Of a stretch of 64,000 nt of DNA, positions 16,676 to 24,938 are shown in pieces. Numbering within the stretch: position 1 is the first letter of the stretch; the number at the start of each line of letters is the position of its first letter. Both the position numbers and the translations under genes were made by a program. The notes under the pieces were generated by a model. It searched no databases and had not been told where the DNA came from. It saw nothing but the letters and a program-made list of their open reading frames with translations. The stretch lies in contig NZ_JAFBCD010000001.1 of NCBI RefSeq assembly GCF_016907545.1, positions 3,906,001 through 3,970,000 of the forward strand, given 5' to 3'. The DNA comes from Paenarthrobacter ilicis. GTDB lineage: Bacteria > Actinomycetota > Actinomycetes > Actinomycetales > Micrococcaceae.

Positions 16676-18013
16676 TTAGGCGTTGACCGTGTGCGGAGTT
16701 GTGCTGGCGGCTTCCTCGGCGAGCTCACGCTCGCGCTTGCCCCAAGTTTCCTTGGTGATGAGCGCGGCCCACAGGCCGATGGCTGCGTAGACGCTGAAGA
16801 GCAGTGCCGGACCCATCCACCCCATGCTGACGAAGAGCAAGGTGGTGATGAACGGGGTGAAGCCGGAGACCATGGCGGAGATCTGGTAGGCCAATGAAGC
16901 ACCTGAGGAACGGGTCTTGGCTTGGAAGAGTTCCGGGAACCAGGCACCCTGTGCGCCGGCCAGGGAGTTCTGGCAGACGGCGTAGGCGATCACGATCGTG
17001 GCAATGATCAGGAAGAACAAGCCGGTGTTGACCAGCATGAACATGGGGATTCCGAAGAGCACGGCGAACGCTGTGGACCAGATGTAGACGGGGCGGCGGC
17101 CCACCTTATCCGTCAGCTTGCCCCAGAAGTAGGTGGCAAAGATGCCAATGCCGGCGGCGACACAGAGCGCCACCAGGGTCTCGGTTTTGTCCGCCAGCTT
17201 GTTGGTGTGGAGGTAGGAAATCATGTACGTGACGGACACTGCGTAGCCTGCTGTTTCAGCGATGCGCAGGCCGATGCCGCGGACAATGTTGCGCCAGTCC
17301 GTCTTGATGACCTCCACGATGGGGGATTTGACGATGTCGCCCTTGGATTTGACGTCCTCGAATACCGGGGATTCCGGAACCTTGGAACGGATGATCAGGC
17401 CTACGGCCACCAGGACAATACTGGCCAGGAACGGTACGCGCCAGGCCCATTCGGAGCCCAGGCCCACGCTGCTCAGGAACACCAGGTTGGCCAGGAGCAG
17501 CCCCACTGGGAAGCCGGCCTGCACGATTCCGGTGAACTGACCCTTCTTGCGCCATGGTGCGTGCTCGTAGCTCATCAGGATGGCGCCACCCCATTCGGCG
17601 CCGAAGGCGAGGCCTTGGATCACGCGGACCAGTACCAACAGCGCTGGGGCCAAGAGACCCACTTGCTGGTAGGTGGGGAGCAGGCCGATTGCGAAGGTGG
17701 CCAGGCCCATGAGGATCAGCGAGGCCACCAGGACGGGCTTGCGTCCGAGCTTGTCGCCGAGGTGGCCGCCAATGATGCCACCCAGGGGACGGGCAGCGAA
17801 GCCGACGCCGAGGGTCGCGAAGGAGGCCAAGGTGCCTGTCACCGGGTCAGCACCCGGGAAGAACGCCGTGCCGAAGTACAGTGCGGCGGCCGTGCCGAAG
17901 CCGATGAAGTCGTAAGTTTCGATCACTGCGCCAACGCCGGAGCCGACGGCGACGCGCTTTGCATCCTTGGTTCCATGAACCGGACCACGCATGGTCAGAG
18001 CTTCATTGCTCAT
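16676..18013 (-). CDS. MFS transporter, metabolite:H+ symporter (MHS) family
   Basis: The 445-residue protein has twelve predicted helices, the MHS motif GDKLGRKPVLV after helix 2, and RVIQGLAFGAEWGGA in helix 4, both hallmarks of the MHS family. Family members usually carry organic acids or zwitterions (citrate, shikimate, ketoglutarate, proline) with protons, rather than neutral polyols. That matters for guessing the substrate of the cluster. I chose the ATG at 18013 (MSNEALTMRG), preceded by AAAGGG. Its promoter region shares the inverted repeats at 18062-18144 with the divergent TIM-barrel gene. Confidence 0.88.
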   Translation of the reverse strand: MSNEALTMRGPVHGTKDAKRVAVGSGVGAVIETYDFIGFGTAAALYFGTAFFPGADPVTGTLASFATLGVGFAARPLGGIIGGHLGDKLGRKPVLVASLILMGLATFAIGLLPTYQQVGLLAPALLVLVRVIQGLAFGAEWGGAILMSYEHAPWRKKGQFTGIVQAGFPVGLLLANLVFLSSVGLGSEWAWRVPFLASIVLVAVGLIIRSKVPESPVFEDVKSKGDIVKSPIVEVIKTDWRNIVRGIGLRIAETAGYAVSVTYMISYLHTNKLADKTETLVALCVAAGIGIFATYFWGKLTDKVGRRPVYIWSTAFAVLFGIPMFMLVNTGLFFLIIATIVIAYAVCQNSLAGAQGAWFPELFQAKTRSSGASLAYQISAMVSGFTPFITTLLFVSMGWMGPALLFSVYAAIGLWAALITKETWGKRERELAEEAASTTPHTVNA

Positions 18014-18061
18014 CTGTCTTTTTCCCTTTCGAAGAGTGCGGTGCTTCTTCGGCAACCTCAC

Positions 18062-18150
18062 TGTCGACAGTCAACATAATACGACAACTGTGACGCAGCG
18101 CACCAGCAATGTCAACAGTCAACTCTGAAGGTTGACTGTTGACAGTTAAC
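18062..18150. promoter_or_regulatory. Divergent promoter with perfect inverted-repeat operator
   Basis: Bases 18110-18123 (TGTCAACAGTCAAC) and 18131-18144 form a perfect 14-base inverted repeat with a seven-base spacer. A related half-site, TGTCGACAGTCAAC, lies at 18062-18075 and another, TGTTGACAGTTAAC, at 18137-18150. The array sits between the MHS importer and the TIM-barrel gene. It is the best candidate operator for the GntR regulator. Confidence 0.7.
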
Positions 18151-18219
18151 GCATCTAAAGTGGCTTGCATCACTAAGAAGCCCTCACCGATGAGGCTTCG
18201 ACGTAGAGGATCAATGACG

Positions 18220-19062
18220 ATGTTTCATCAACGACTGGGCTGTTCGTCCATCACCTTCCGCCACCAGGAACTGGGTGCGGCACTCCACACCATGCAGGGG
18301 CTCGGCTTCGAGGAGATCGATCTGGGCGCGCTTCCGGGCGTCTGCGATCATGTGCCGTACGTGCTTGACGCGGGGGCAGTGAAGGCGGTTGCCGCCGTCG
18401 TGCGTGAATCGGGCCTGCGCGTCCGTTCGGTGAACGGCGACATCGGCGACCTCAATAACCCGCTCGACGCCGGCGCCCAAGAAGCGCGCGACCGGCACCT
18501 TGGGATGCTGCTGTCCCTCGCAGCAGAGACCGGCGCGAAAGCCCTTGTCCTGCCGTGCGGGGCGATCGACCACGAACCCGTGCGCGGCCTCAACGAGGAC
18601 ATTGACTTGGTTGCAGCGCAGCTCATCCACGCCGCGGAACGCGCTGCGGAGTTTGGTGTTGAACTGTGGACTGAATCCCTGCACTTCTACCGGCTGTGTT
18701 GGAACGCCGAACGCGCCCAACTCCTGGCCGACCGGCTGACTGGCTCGGAGGTTGGCCTGGTGATGGACTTCAGCCACATCGTGGCCTCCGGAGGGGACCC
18801 CGTGGACTTCGTTGACCGCTTCGCATCACGGGTCAAGCACGTCCACCTCCGCGATGCCAAGCCTGCCTCCGGGGACCAGCCGGGAAACATCAACCTCAGC
18901 ATCGGTAACGGAGCCGCCAACTTTGCCGCAGGGTTGGCGGCGTTGGGAGGCGCCGGTTACTCCGGCCACTTCTCGCTGGAACTCGAAACCCGGGACGTCA
19001 CCCACGACGAGCGCCCGGCCGCTGCCGCCAAGGCAGCCAGCTTCATCACAGACCTCATCTAA
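18220..19062 (+). CDS. TIM-barrel sugar isomerase/epimerase-like protein (AP endonuclease-2 family)
   Basis: The 280-residue protein matches the xylose-isomerase-like TIM barrel family. It has GFEEIDLGAL near the second strand, LWTESLHFYRLCWN (strand 5 acid), VGLVMDFSHI (strand 6 Asp/His) and VKHVHLRDAK (strand 7 His), the metal-site positions of this fold. Members include hydroxypyruvate isomerase, erythrulose-phosphate- and tetronate-isomerase relatives, and 3-oxo-isoapionate decarboxylase. The ATG at 18220 has AGAGGA nine bases upstream; a TTG at 18139 would start inside the operator and is rejected. It leads the four-gene + strand arm. Confidence 0.82.
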   Translation: MFHQRLGCSSITFRHQELGAALHTMQGLGFEEIDLGALPGVCDHVPYVLDAGAVKAVAAVVRESGLRVRSVNGDIGDLNNPLDAGAQEARDRHLGMLLSLAAETGAKALVLPCGAIDHEPVRGLNEDIDLVAAQLIHAAERAAEFGVELWTESLHFYRLCWNAERAQLLADRLTGSEVGLVMDFSHIVASGGDPVDFVDRFASRVKHVHLRDAKPASGDQPGNINLSIGNGAANFAAGLAALGGAGYSGHFSLELETRDVTHDERPAAAAKAASFITDLI

Positions 19063-19084
19063 CAACCACCACCCAAGGAGCACC

Positions 19085-19858
19085 ATGACCACCATCCAGC
19101 GCACCGCCGTCCTCACCGGAGCTACCTCCGATCGCGGCATCGGCCTGACCACCGCCCGCCGCTACGCCAACCAGGGCTGGGGCATCGTCATTCTTGACCT
19201 CGACGGCGAAAAGTCCGCCAAGGTTGCTGCGGAGATCGCCAACGAATTCAACGTCCCCGCCTTCGGCTATGAAATCGACGTCGCCAATGAAGCGTCCGTC
19301 ATCGCTGCCCAGGCCGCCGTTGCAGCAGAAGTTGCCGCCGGGAACCTCCCTGCCGTAGGCGCACTGGCCAACATTGCCGGCATCACCTCTCCCGTCCCGT
19401 TCCTGGAAACCACGCTGGACCTTTGGCACAAAGTGATGGACGTTAACGCCACCGGAACCTATTTGGTCACCAAGGCCTTCCTGCCGGACATGATCGCGAA
19501 CGGCTGGGGCCGCATCGTCAACATGTCATCGGTCTCAGCGCAGCGGGGCGGCGGCGTTTTTGGCAAGGTTCCCTACTCCGCAGCCAAGGCCGCCATCCTG
19601 GGCTTCACCAAGGCACTCGCGCGGGAAATCGGTGAGACCGGCGTGACCGTCAACGCCATCACCCCCGGTGCAGTGGACACGAACATCCGCGTCGGCAGCA
19701 CCGATGAGCAGGAAGCCGCCATCAACGCCGGCATCCCGTTGGGCCGGAACGCCACCACGGAGGAAGTAGCCGCCGTCATCACGTTCCTCTCCTCGGAAGA
19801 CTCCGCGTACCTCACCGGAACCACCATCGACATTAATGGCGGCAGCCACATCCACTAA
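19085..19858 (+). CDS. SDR-family NAD(P)-dependent dehydrogenase
   Basis: The 257-residue short-chain dehydrogenase has a cofactor loop TGATSDRGIG with two extra residues relative to the usual TGxxxGxG, the NIAGI segment, serine in NMSSVSAQRGG, and the YxxxK pair VPYSAAK. AAGGAG precedes the ATG at 19085. It may oxidise a polyol or hydroxy acid to a ketose or keto acid. A D-threitol dehydrogenase of mycobacterial tetritol pathways is an SDR and would fit, but other polyol or sugar-acid dehydrogenases fit as well. The surrounding open frame extends upstream but that extension has no SDR homology. Confidence 0.88.
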   Translation: MTTIQRTAVLTGATSDRGIGLTTARRYANQGWGIVILDLDGEKSAKVAAEIANEFNVPAFGYEIDVANEASVIAAQAAVAAEVAAGNLPAVGALANIAGITSPVPFLETTLDLWHKVMDVNATGTYLVTKAFLPDMIANGWGRIVNMSSVSAQRGGGVFGKVPYSAAKAAILGFTKALAREIGETGVTVNAITPGAVDTNIRVGSTDEQEAAINAGIPLGRNATTEEVAAVITFLSSEDSAYLTGTTIDINGGSHIH

Positions 19859-19897
19859 GCCCCTCCCCCAGTCCGAAATCCAGAACCAGGACCCACC

Positions 19898-21640
19898 ATG
19901 ACCAGAATCTTCAACGATCCCGCCGACTTCGCCGACGAAGCCCTCGCTGGCTTCTGCGATGCCCACTCGGACCTCGTCCGGCAGGTTTCGGGTGGTGCGG
20001 TACGCCGCGGCCGTCCTTCAGCGCCCAAGGTTGCCGTCATCACCGGCGGCGGCTCCGGGCACTACCCTGCCTTCGCCGGCATCATCGGTCCGGGATTCGC
20101 CGACGGCGCCGTGGTGGGAAACATCTTCACCTCGCCTTCCGCCCAGCAGGCTTACTCGGTGGCGAAGGCAGCCAATTCCGGAGCGGGAGTGGTGTTCACT
20201 TACGGGAACTACGCCGGCGACGTGATGAATTTCGGCATGGCGACCGAACGCCTGAACGCCGAGGGTATCCCCACCCACAACGTTCTGGTGACCGATGACA
20301 TAGCCAGCGCATCACTCGACGAAGTTGAGAAGCGCCGCGGCATCGCCGGGGACTTCGTGGTCTTCAAAGTCATGGGTGCCGCCGCCGAGGCCGGCCTGGA
20401 TCTGGACTCCGTGGTTCGTGTGGGACGCAAGGCGAATGAGCTGACGCGGACCATTGGCACGGCCTTCAGCGGCTGTACCTTCCCCGGTGCCGATCAGCCG
20501 CTGTTCCACCTTCCCGAGGGTCAGATGGGCCTGGGGCTTGGTATCCACGGCGAACCTGGACTGTTCGACACAGAGCTGCCGTCCGCCGTCGAGCTTGGCC
20601 GGGAACTGGTGCGACGCGTGCTGGCCGAGACACCTTCTTCCACGTCGAAGCGGCTGGCCGTGATCCTCAACGGCCTGGGGTCCACCAAGCACGAGGAACT
20701 GTTTGTCCTGTGGCGCACCGTGGCTCCGCTGCTGCGTGAGGCCGGGCACACGCTGGTAATGCCCGAAGTGGGCGAGCTGGTCACGTCTTTGGACATGGCG
20801 GGCGCATCCCTGACCTTGACGTGGTTGGATGACGAGCTTGAGCAGTACTGGACTGCTCCAGCGCTGACACCTGCGTACCGTCGCGGTGCGGTGGGATTCG
20901 ATGCCGCTTCACCTGACACTGCGGAAGCTGAGTTGGACGGCGTTGCCGCTACGGACTACTCCTCAACAGCCGAGTCCCGCGATTACGCCGCCCAGTGCCT
21001 TCGAGCCTTGGACACGACGGCCGCGCTGCTCCGCGATTCCGAATCAATCCTCGGGGACATGGACGCAATCGCCGGCGACGGCGATCACGGCCGTGGCATG
21101 GTCCGCGGATCAGCAGCCGCCCTGGAAGCAGCAACCGCGGCCCTGAAGCGTGGCGCAGGTGCCGGCTCGCTGCTGGCCGCTGCCGGAGATGCGTGGGCGG
21201 ACAAGGCAGGAGGCACGTCGGGCGTCCTGTGGGGAGCCGGGTTGCGCGCCTTTGGCGAGCGGTTGGGAGACGCAGAAATCCCGACGCCGGATGGCCTCGC
21301 CGGGTCTGTTCGCGCTTTCGCGGACCGCATCGCGAGCCTTGGTAAGGCTGAGATCGGTGACAAAACCATGATGGATGCGTTGCTTCCGTTCGCGTCCTCG
21401 CTGGAGGACCGCGTTGCTTCGGGTGACGCGGCGGAGGACGCGTGGGCAGCTGCGGCGGCCGACGCTACCGCAGCCGCCACCTCCACCGCCGACCTTCGCC
21501 CACTGAAGGGCCGGGCCCGGCCGCTGGCCCGGAAGAGCCTTGGTACCCCGGATCCTGGGGCGACGTCGCTCGCGATGGTATTTGCCGCCGTCGGGCCTCA
21601 CTTCACCACGCTTCCTGTCCCTGCAGCCACCACCCATTAG
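19898..21640 (+). CDS. DhaK-DhaL fusion ketose kinase (dihydroxyacetone/erythrulose kinase-like)
   Basis: The 580-residue protein fuses a DhaK domain (residues 1 to about 330; VITGGGSGHYPAFAG with the substrate-binding His, then YGNYAGDVMNF) to an ATP-binding DhaL domain (from about 360; DAIAGDGDHGRGM and AGGTSGVLWGAGLRA). This is the ATP-dependent single-chain kind of kinase, rather than the PTS type. Relatives phosphorylate dihydroxyacetone, L-/D-erythrulose or similar ketoses. Its location between the SDR and an RpiB-family isomerase suits D-erythrulose 4-phosphate or an analogue as product. Substrate specificity is inferred only from context. Confidence 0.9.
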   Translation: MTRIFNDPADFADEALAGFCDAHSDLVRQVSGGAVRRGRPSAPKVAVITGGGSGHYPAFAGIIGPGFADGAVVGNIFTSPSAQQAYSVAKAANSGAGVVFTYGNYAGDVMNFGMATERLNAEGIPTHNVLVTDDIASASLDEVEKRRGIAGDFVVFKVMGAAAEAGLDLDSVVRVGRKANELTRTIGTAFSGCTFPGADQPLFHLPEGQMGLGLGIHGEPGLFDTELPSAVELGRELVRRVLAETPSSTSKRLAVILNGLGSTKHEELFVLWRTVAPLLREAGHTLVMPEVGELVTSLDMAGASLTLTWLDDELEQYWTAPALTPAYRRGAVGFDAASPDTAEAELDGVAATDYSSTAESRDYAAQCLRALDTTAALLRDSESILGDMDAIAGDGDHGRGMVRGSAAALEAATAALKRGAGAGSLLAAAGDAWADKAGGTSGVLWGAGLRAFGERLGDAEIPTPDGLAGSVRAFADRIASLGKAEIGDKTMMDALLPFASSLEDRVASGDAAEDAWAAAAADATAAATSTADLRPLKGRARPLARKSLGTPDPGATSLAMVFAAVGPHFTTLPVPAATTH

Positions 21641-21649
21641 GAGAATTCC

Positions 21650-22108
21650 ATGCGCATCATTGTGGGCGCCGACGAAGCCGGCGTGGATTACAAAGACCGG
21701 ATCCTGGCGGACCTTGAAGCTGACGCCAGAATCACCGAAGTGATCGATATCGGCGTCAACCACGCAGACGAGGATTTCACCAGGCCCTATCCCTATGTGG
21801 GCATAACGGCTGGCGAAATGATCCGTGACGGCAAGGCCGATCGCGCCATCCTGTTCTGCGGGACAGGCATTGGAATGGCAATCGCGGCCAACAAGGTCCC
21901 GGGCATCCGTGCAACTGCGGCCCACGATTCCTTCTCCGTGGAGCGTTCCATCCTCTCCAATGATTGCCAAGTGTTGACCATGGGCCAGCGCGTGGTGGGT
22001 GTTGAGCTGGCCCGTCGGCTTGCCAGGGAGTGGGTGGGCTACGTTTTTGACCCTACGTCAGGTTCCGCAGCCAAGGTGAAGGTACTCAACGACTTCGAAG
22101 GCTGCTAG
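21650..22108 (+). CDS. RpiB/LacAB-family sugar-phosphate isomerase
   Basis: The 152-residue protein is of usual RpiB length and has the family strand order: MRIIVGADEAGVDYK at the N-terminus, ILFCGTGIGMAIAANK with the catalytic cysteine, and NDCQVLTMGQRVVG. The familiar GADHAG of ribose-5-phosphate isomerase B is GADEAG here, so the histidine that helps hold the phosphate is a glutamate. That hints at a substrate other than ribose 5-phosphate. D-erythrulose-4-phosphate isomerases of the tetritol pathway are RpiB homologues, producing D-erythrose 4-phosphate. GGAG precedes the start 10 bases after the kinase gene. Confidence 0.87.
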   Translation: MRIIVGADEAGVDYKDRILADLEADARITEVIDIGVNHADEDFTRPYPYVGITAGEMIRDGKADRAILFCGTGIGMAIAANKVPGIRATAAHDSFSVERSILSNDCQVLTMGQRVVGVELARRLAREWVGYVFDPTSGSAAKVKVLNDFEGC

Positions 22109-22125
22109 GACTGCAGGAACTGCAA

Positions 22126-22165
22126 GAGGCCGGGAGGGGCGCTGATTCGCGTCCCTCCCGGCCTC
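22126..22165. terminator. Strong bidirectional terminator
   Basis: A perfect 13-bp stem (22126-22138 with 22153-22165, GC-rich) with a 14-base loop lies between the RpiB-like gene and the convergent lipoprotein gene. Confidence 0.8.
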
Positions 22166-22177
22166 TGTGCTTGCCGA

Positions 22178-22903
22178 CTACTTGATCAGGGCTGCTGCCT
22201 GGTCCAGCATGGCGCCGGCTGCTTCAGCGCCACCGGTCTGATCGCCGCTGCCGGAGGACGTGACGGAAATAAGGACTCCGTCCTTAATGGCAAGCGCACG
22301 GTAGATGGCCCCGCTGGATCCATCCACCAAGGACATGACTGTCTTATAGGCAACCGTGCCGGGAACGGACCCAACGCCGTCGATTGATTCAGTGGTGGTG
22401 GTGATGGCCTGGCCCTCAGAGGAGAAGGACACCTTCTTGCATTCCCCGGCCTCGGTTTTGCTCTTGTCCACGGCATCCTGCAGGACCTTCAGCTCCACAC
22501 CCGACGTCAGGGTCAGATCACTGATGATGCCCGCTGTCTTCTTGCGTTCGGTGCCGGCCGTTGTGGAGCCTGAGATGGCCTGATTCACGCCGAGCATCCC
22601 CATGTCCTTGCAGTTGGCGGGATCGATGGTGGTTTTACCCAACGTCTTATCAAGGGTGTCATAGCGTGCAGCCAGCTCCTGACCCGTCAGCACGGCCGGG
22701 CTGCTTCCGTCCGATGCCTTGACCTGCTGTGCGATGGCAACCAGTTCCTGCTCGGTGTACTGCTTCACGGGCGTCGGAGTTGCTGAAGGAGTTTCAGGTG
22801 CTGAACTCGGCTCCGGCGTTGCGGCCGTGCCGCCGCCGCATGCAGTCAGTGCGGCAACCAAAATGGCAGTGGCCCCCAGGCCCAAAAGCGGATTCTTCTT
22901 CAC
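22178..22903 (-). CDS. Lipoprotein of unknown function
   Basis: The 241-residue protein starts with a lipoprotein signal (MKKNPLLGLGATAILVAALT, lipobox LTACGGG) and a linker rich in Thr, Pro and Ser. The mature domain is mixed beta and polar with no motif I recognise. It is anchored outside the membrane. It lies downstream of dnaB on the same strand, 94 bases beyond its stop, but need not share a function. I cannot assign a role. Confidence 0.6.
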   Translation of the reverse strand: MKKNPLLGLGATAILVAALTACGGGTAATPEPSSAPETPSATPTPVKQYTEQELVAIAQQVKASDGSSPAVLTGQELAARYDTLDKTLGKTTIDPANCKDMGMLGVNQAISGSTTAGTERKKTAGIISDLTLTSGVELKVLQDAVDKSKTEAGECKKVSFSSEGQAITTTTESIDGVGSVPGTVAYKTVMSLVDGSSGAIYRALAIKDGVLISVTSSGSGDQTGGAEAAGAMLDQAAALIK

Positions 22904-22997
22904 AATTCCCCCAGCGTTCTTAAAGTGACACGTCCGCGATGGCGGACGACACCCAGACTACCCTCAGCTTGCTGACTATTTCGCCGCGCGTGGCGTG

Positions 22998-24383
22998 CTA
23001 GAACCCGCCGCCACCACCGGTTTCGCCGGCCATGTTGGCAAAGCGGGAGTAATGGCCCTGGAATGCCACCACGATGTCCTTGGTGGGACCGTTACGGTGC
23101 TTGGCAATGAGGATGTCAGCTTCGCCTGCGCGCGGTGACTCTTTGTCGTAGACGTCCTCACGGTGGAGGAGGATGACCATGTCGGCATCCTGCTCGATGG
23201 AGCCCGATTCACGGAGGTCGGACACCATGGGGCGCTTGTCCTGACGCTGCTCGGAACCACGGTTCAGCTGCGACAGCGCAATCACAGGAACCTGCAGTTC
23301 CTTGGCGAGCAGCTTGAGCGCACGCGAGAACTCGGAAACTTCCTGCTGACGGGATTCAACCTTCTTGCCGGAGCTCATGAGCTGGAGGTAGTCGAGGATC
23401 ACCAGTTTGAGATCGTGCTGCTGCTTCAGGCGGCGGCATTTTGCCCGGATCTCCATGAGGGACATGTTGGGGCTGTCATCAATAAACAACGGAGCATCGT
23501 TCATGCGGCCCATGGTGGTGGCGATCTTGGACCATTGCTCGTCCTTGATGGTCCCCTTGCGGAGATCCTGCAGCCCGATGGTTGCTTCCGCGGAAAGGAG
23601 ACGCATGGCAATTTCGTTCCGGCCCATTTCCAGGGAGAACATGACAGTGGCCAGATTGTTCTTGATGGCGGCAGAACGGGCAAAGTCCAGCGCGAAGGTG
23701 GACTTACCCACGGCAGGGCGGGCAGCGATAACAATCATCTGGCCCGGGTGGAGGCCGTGGGTCAATTCATCGAGTTCGTAGAATCCGGTGGGAACGCCGG
23801 TCATTCCTTCGCCACGGTGGCCCGACGCTTCGATCTCGTCCACCGTGGATTCCATGACGTCTTTCAACGCCACGTAATCCTCTGCCGTACGCTTCTCGGC
23901 CACGGCGTAGACCTCTGCCTGCGCCTGGTTGACAAGGTCCTCCACCTCGCCGTCCTGGCCGTAGCCCATCTGGACGATCTTGGTGCCCGCATTGACCAGA
24001 CGGCGAAGGACAGCACGTTCAGCAACGATCTCTGCGTAGTAACCGGCATTGGCCGCCGTGGGAACAGTCTGGATGAGCTCGTGCAGGTAGGCGGGGCCGC
24101 CGATCCTGTTGATCTCGCCGCGCTTGGTCAGCTCATCCGACACCGTGACGGCATCGGCCGGCTCGCCGCGGCCGTAAAGGTCAATGATGGATTCGTAAAT
24201 GGTCTCGTGCGCGGGGCGGTAGAAGTCATGCCCGCGGACAATTTCCACAACATCGGCAATGGCGTCCTTGGACAGCATCATGCCGCCCAGTACCGACTGC
24301 TCTGCGGGGATGTCCTGCGGAGGTTTCCGGCTCGAGTCCGAAGCGCGTGTGCCCTCGATTGAGTCCAAGTGCGTAACTGACAA
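22998..24383 (-). CDS. dnaB: Replicative DNA helicase DnaB
   Basis: The 461-residue helicase has the N-terminal primase-binding domain (DIPAEQSVLGGMMLSKDAI) and the RecA-like motor with Walker A ARPAVGKST, Walker B LVILDYLQLMSSG, a LSQLNRGSEQR loop and ESGSIEQDAD. It unwinds DNA at the replication fork with loading by primase and polymerase partners. I chose the TTG at 24383 because GGAGG stands five bases upstream; ATG at 24395 and a longer frame to 24509 are also open. Its usual neighbour rplI is about 21 kb away here. The upstream gap is dense in DnaA boxes. Confidence 0.95.
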   Translation of the reverse strand: MSVTHLDSIEGTRASDSSRKPPQDIPAEQSVLGGMMLSKDAIADVVEIVRGHDFYRPAHETIYESIIDLYGRGEPADAVTVSDELTKRGEINRIGGPAYLHELIQTVPTAANAGYYAEIVAERAVLRRLVNAGTKIVQMGYGQDGEVEDLVNQAQAEVYAVAEKRTAEDYVALKDVMESTVDEIEASGHRGEGMTGVPTGFYELDELTHGLHPGQMIVIAARPAVGKSTFALDFARSAAIKNNLATVMFSLEMGRNEIAMRLLSAEATIGLQDLRKGTIKDEQWSKIATTMGRMNDAPLFIDDSPNMSLMEIRAKCRRLKQQHDLKLVILDYLQLMSSGKKVESRQQEVSEFSRALKLLAKELQVPVIALSQLNRGSEQRQDKRPMVSDLRESGSIEQDADMVILLHREDVYDKESPRAGEADILIAKHRNGPTKDIVVAFQGHYSRFANMAGETGGGGGF

Positions 24384-24512
24384 GCCGTCCTCCATTTGTG
24401 TACCGCCCACGGGTGCTGCCTTGGGCGGTCCGTAAAGCCATTGCGCAGGCGCGGTTCCGCCTGCTCCCCCTGACTCTGCCAGCGGGGTGCGACAGAATAG
24501 CGTGTCCACAAG

Positions 24513-24521
24513 TTATCCACA
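24513..24521 (+). promoter_or_regulatory. Exact DnaA box
   Basis: Exact TTATCCACA consensus, first of three in the dnaB upstream region. Confidence 0.8.
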
Positions 24522-24641
24522 GCCATGGGTCCAGGTCTGATGCGGCCTGGCCTGGCAGCGGCAGCCTGTGGGCTCCCATGGGGATCAATGCGCCCTTTGA
24601 TGGACACCTCAGACACGTTACAGCAGGGGTCTGAACACGCC

Positions 24642-24650
24642 TGTGGATAA
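24642..24650 (-). promoter_or_regulatory. Exact DnaA box, reverse strand
   Basis: Exact reverse complement of TTATCCACA, 120 bases from the first exact box. Confidence 0.8.
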
Positions 24651-24929
24651 CCTGTGGAGTACTGGCCCCACGTTGTGCACAGACTGTGCACTACTCTGTG
24701 GACAGAGAATTTCTTTTGCGGGAATCAAGGCTCTGACCTGCGAAAACGTTCTGAATCGTCTGTGGACTAAAGAAAACTTTCTGGGGAAATCATCCACAGC
24801 CCGCCGGCCAGAAGCGCCGCAAAGACCGGCGAAACCAGCCCATACATGCCCTAAAAGTGATACATCTCACAGCATCCCGCTTAATTTGACAGGCAACTCT
24901 CGGAAGCTTATGCCCGCTCAGGAATGTGC

Positions 24930-24938
24930 TGTGGATAA
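24930..24938 (-). promoter_or_regulatory. Exact DnaA box, reverse strand
   Basis: Exact reverse complement of TTATCCACA, 26 bases ahead of the start of the small membrane protein gene at 24964. DnaA could thus regulate that gene as well as dnaB. Confidence 0.8.

Noticed and set aside
16922..18079. A 385-residue frame opposite the MHS transporter
   Set aside because: Shadow of the transporter, which has intact family motifs.
18812..19084. An N-terminal extension of the SDR gene
   Set aside because: It overlaps the TIM-barrel gene in another frame. AAGGAG and the SDR start support 19085.
13919..22108. Naming the cluster as a proven erythritol, threitol or apiose pathway
   Set aside because: Family matches are shared by several pathways and the importer type argues for an acid, so it is kept as a hypothesis.
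23163..24362. A 399-residue plus-strand open frame opposite dnaB
   Set aside because: The opposite strand encodes all DnaB motifs. Long antisense frames are expected in high-GC DNA.
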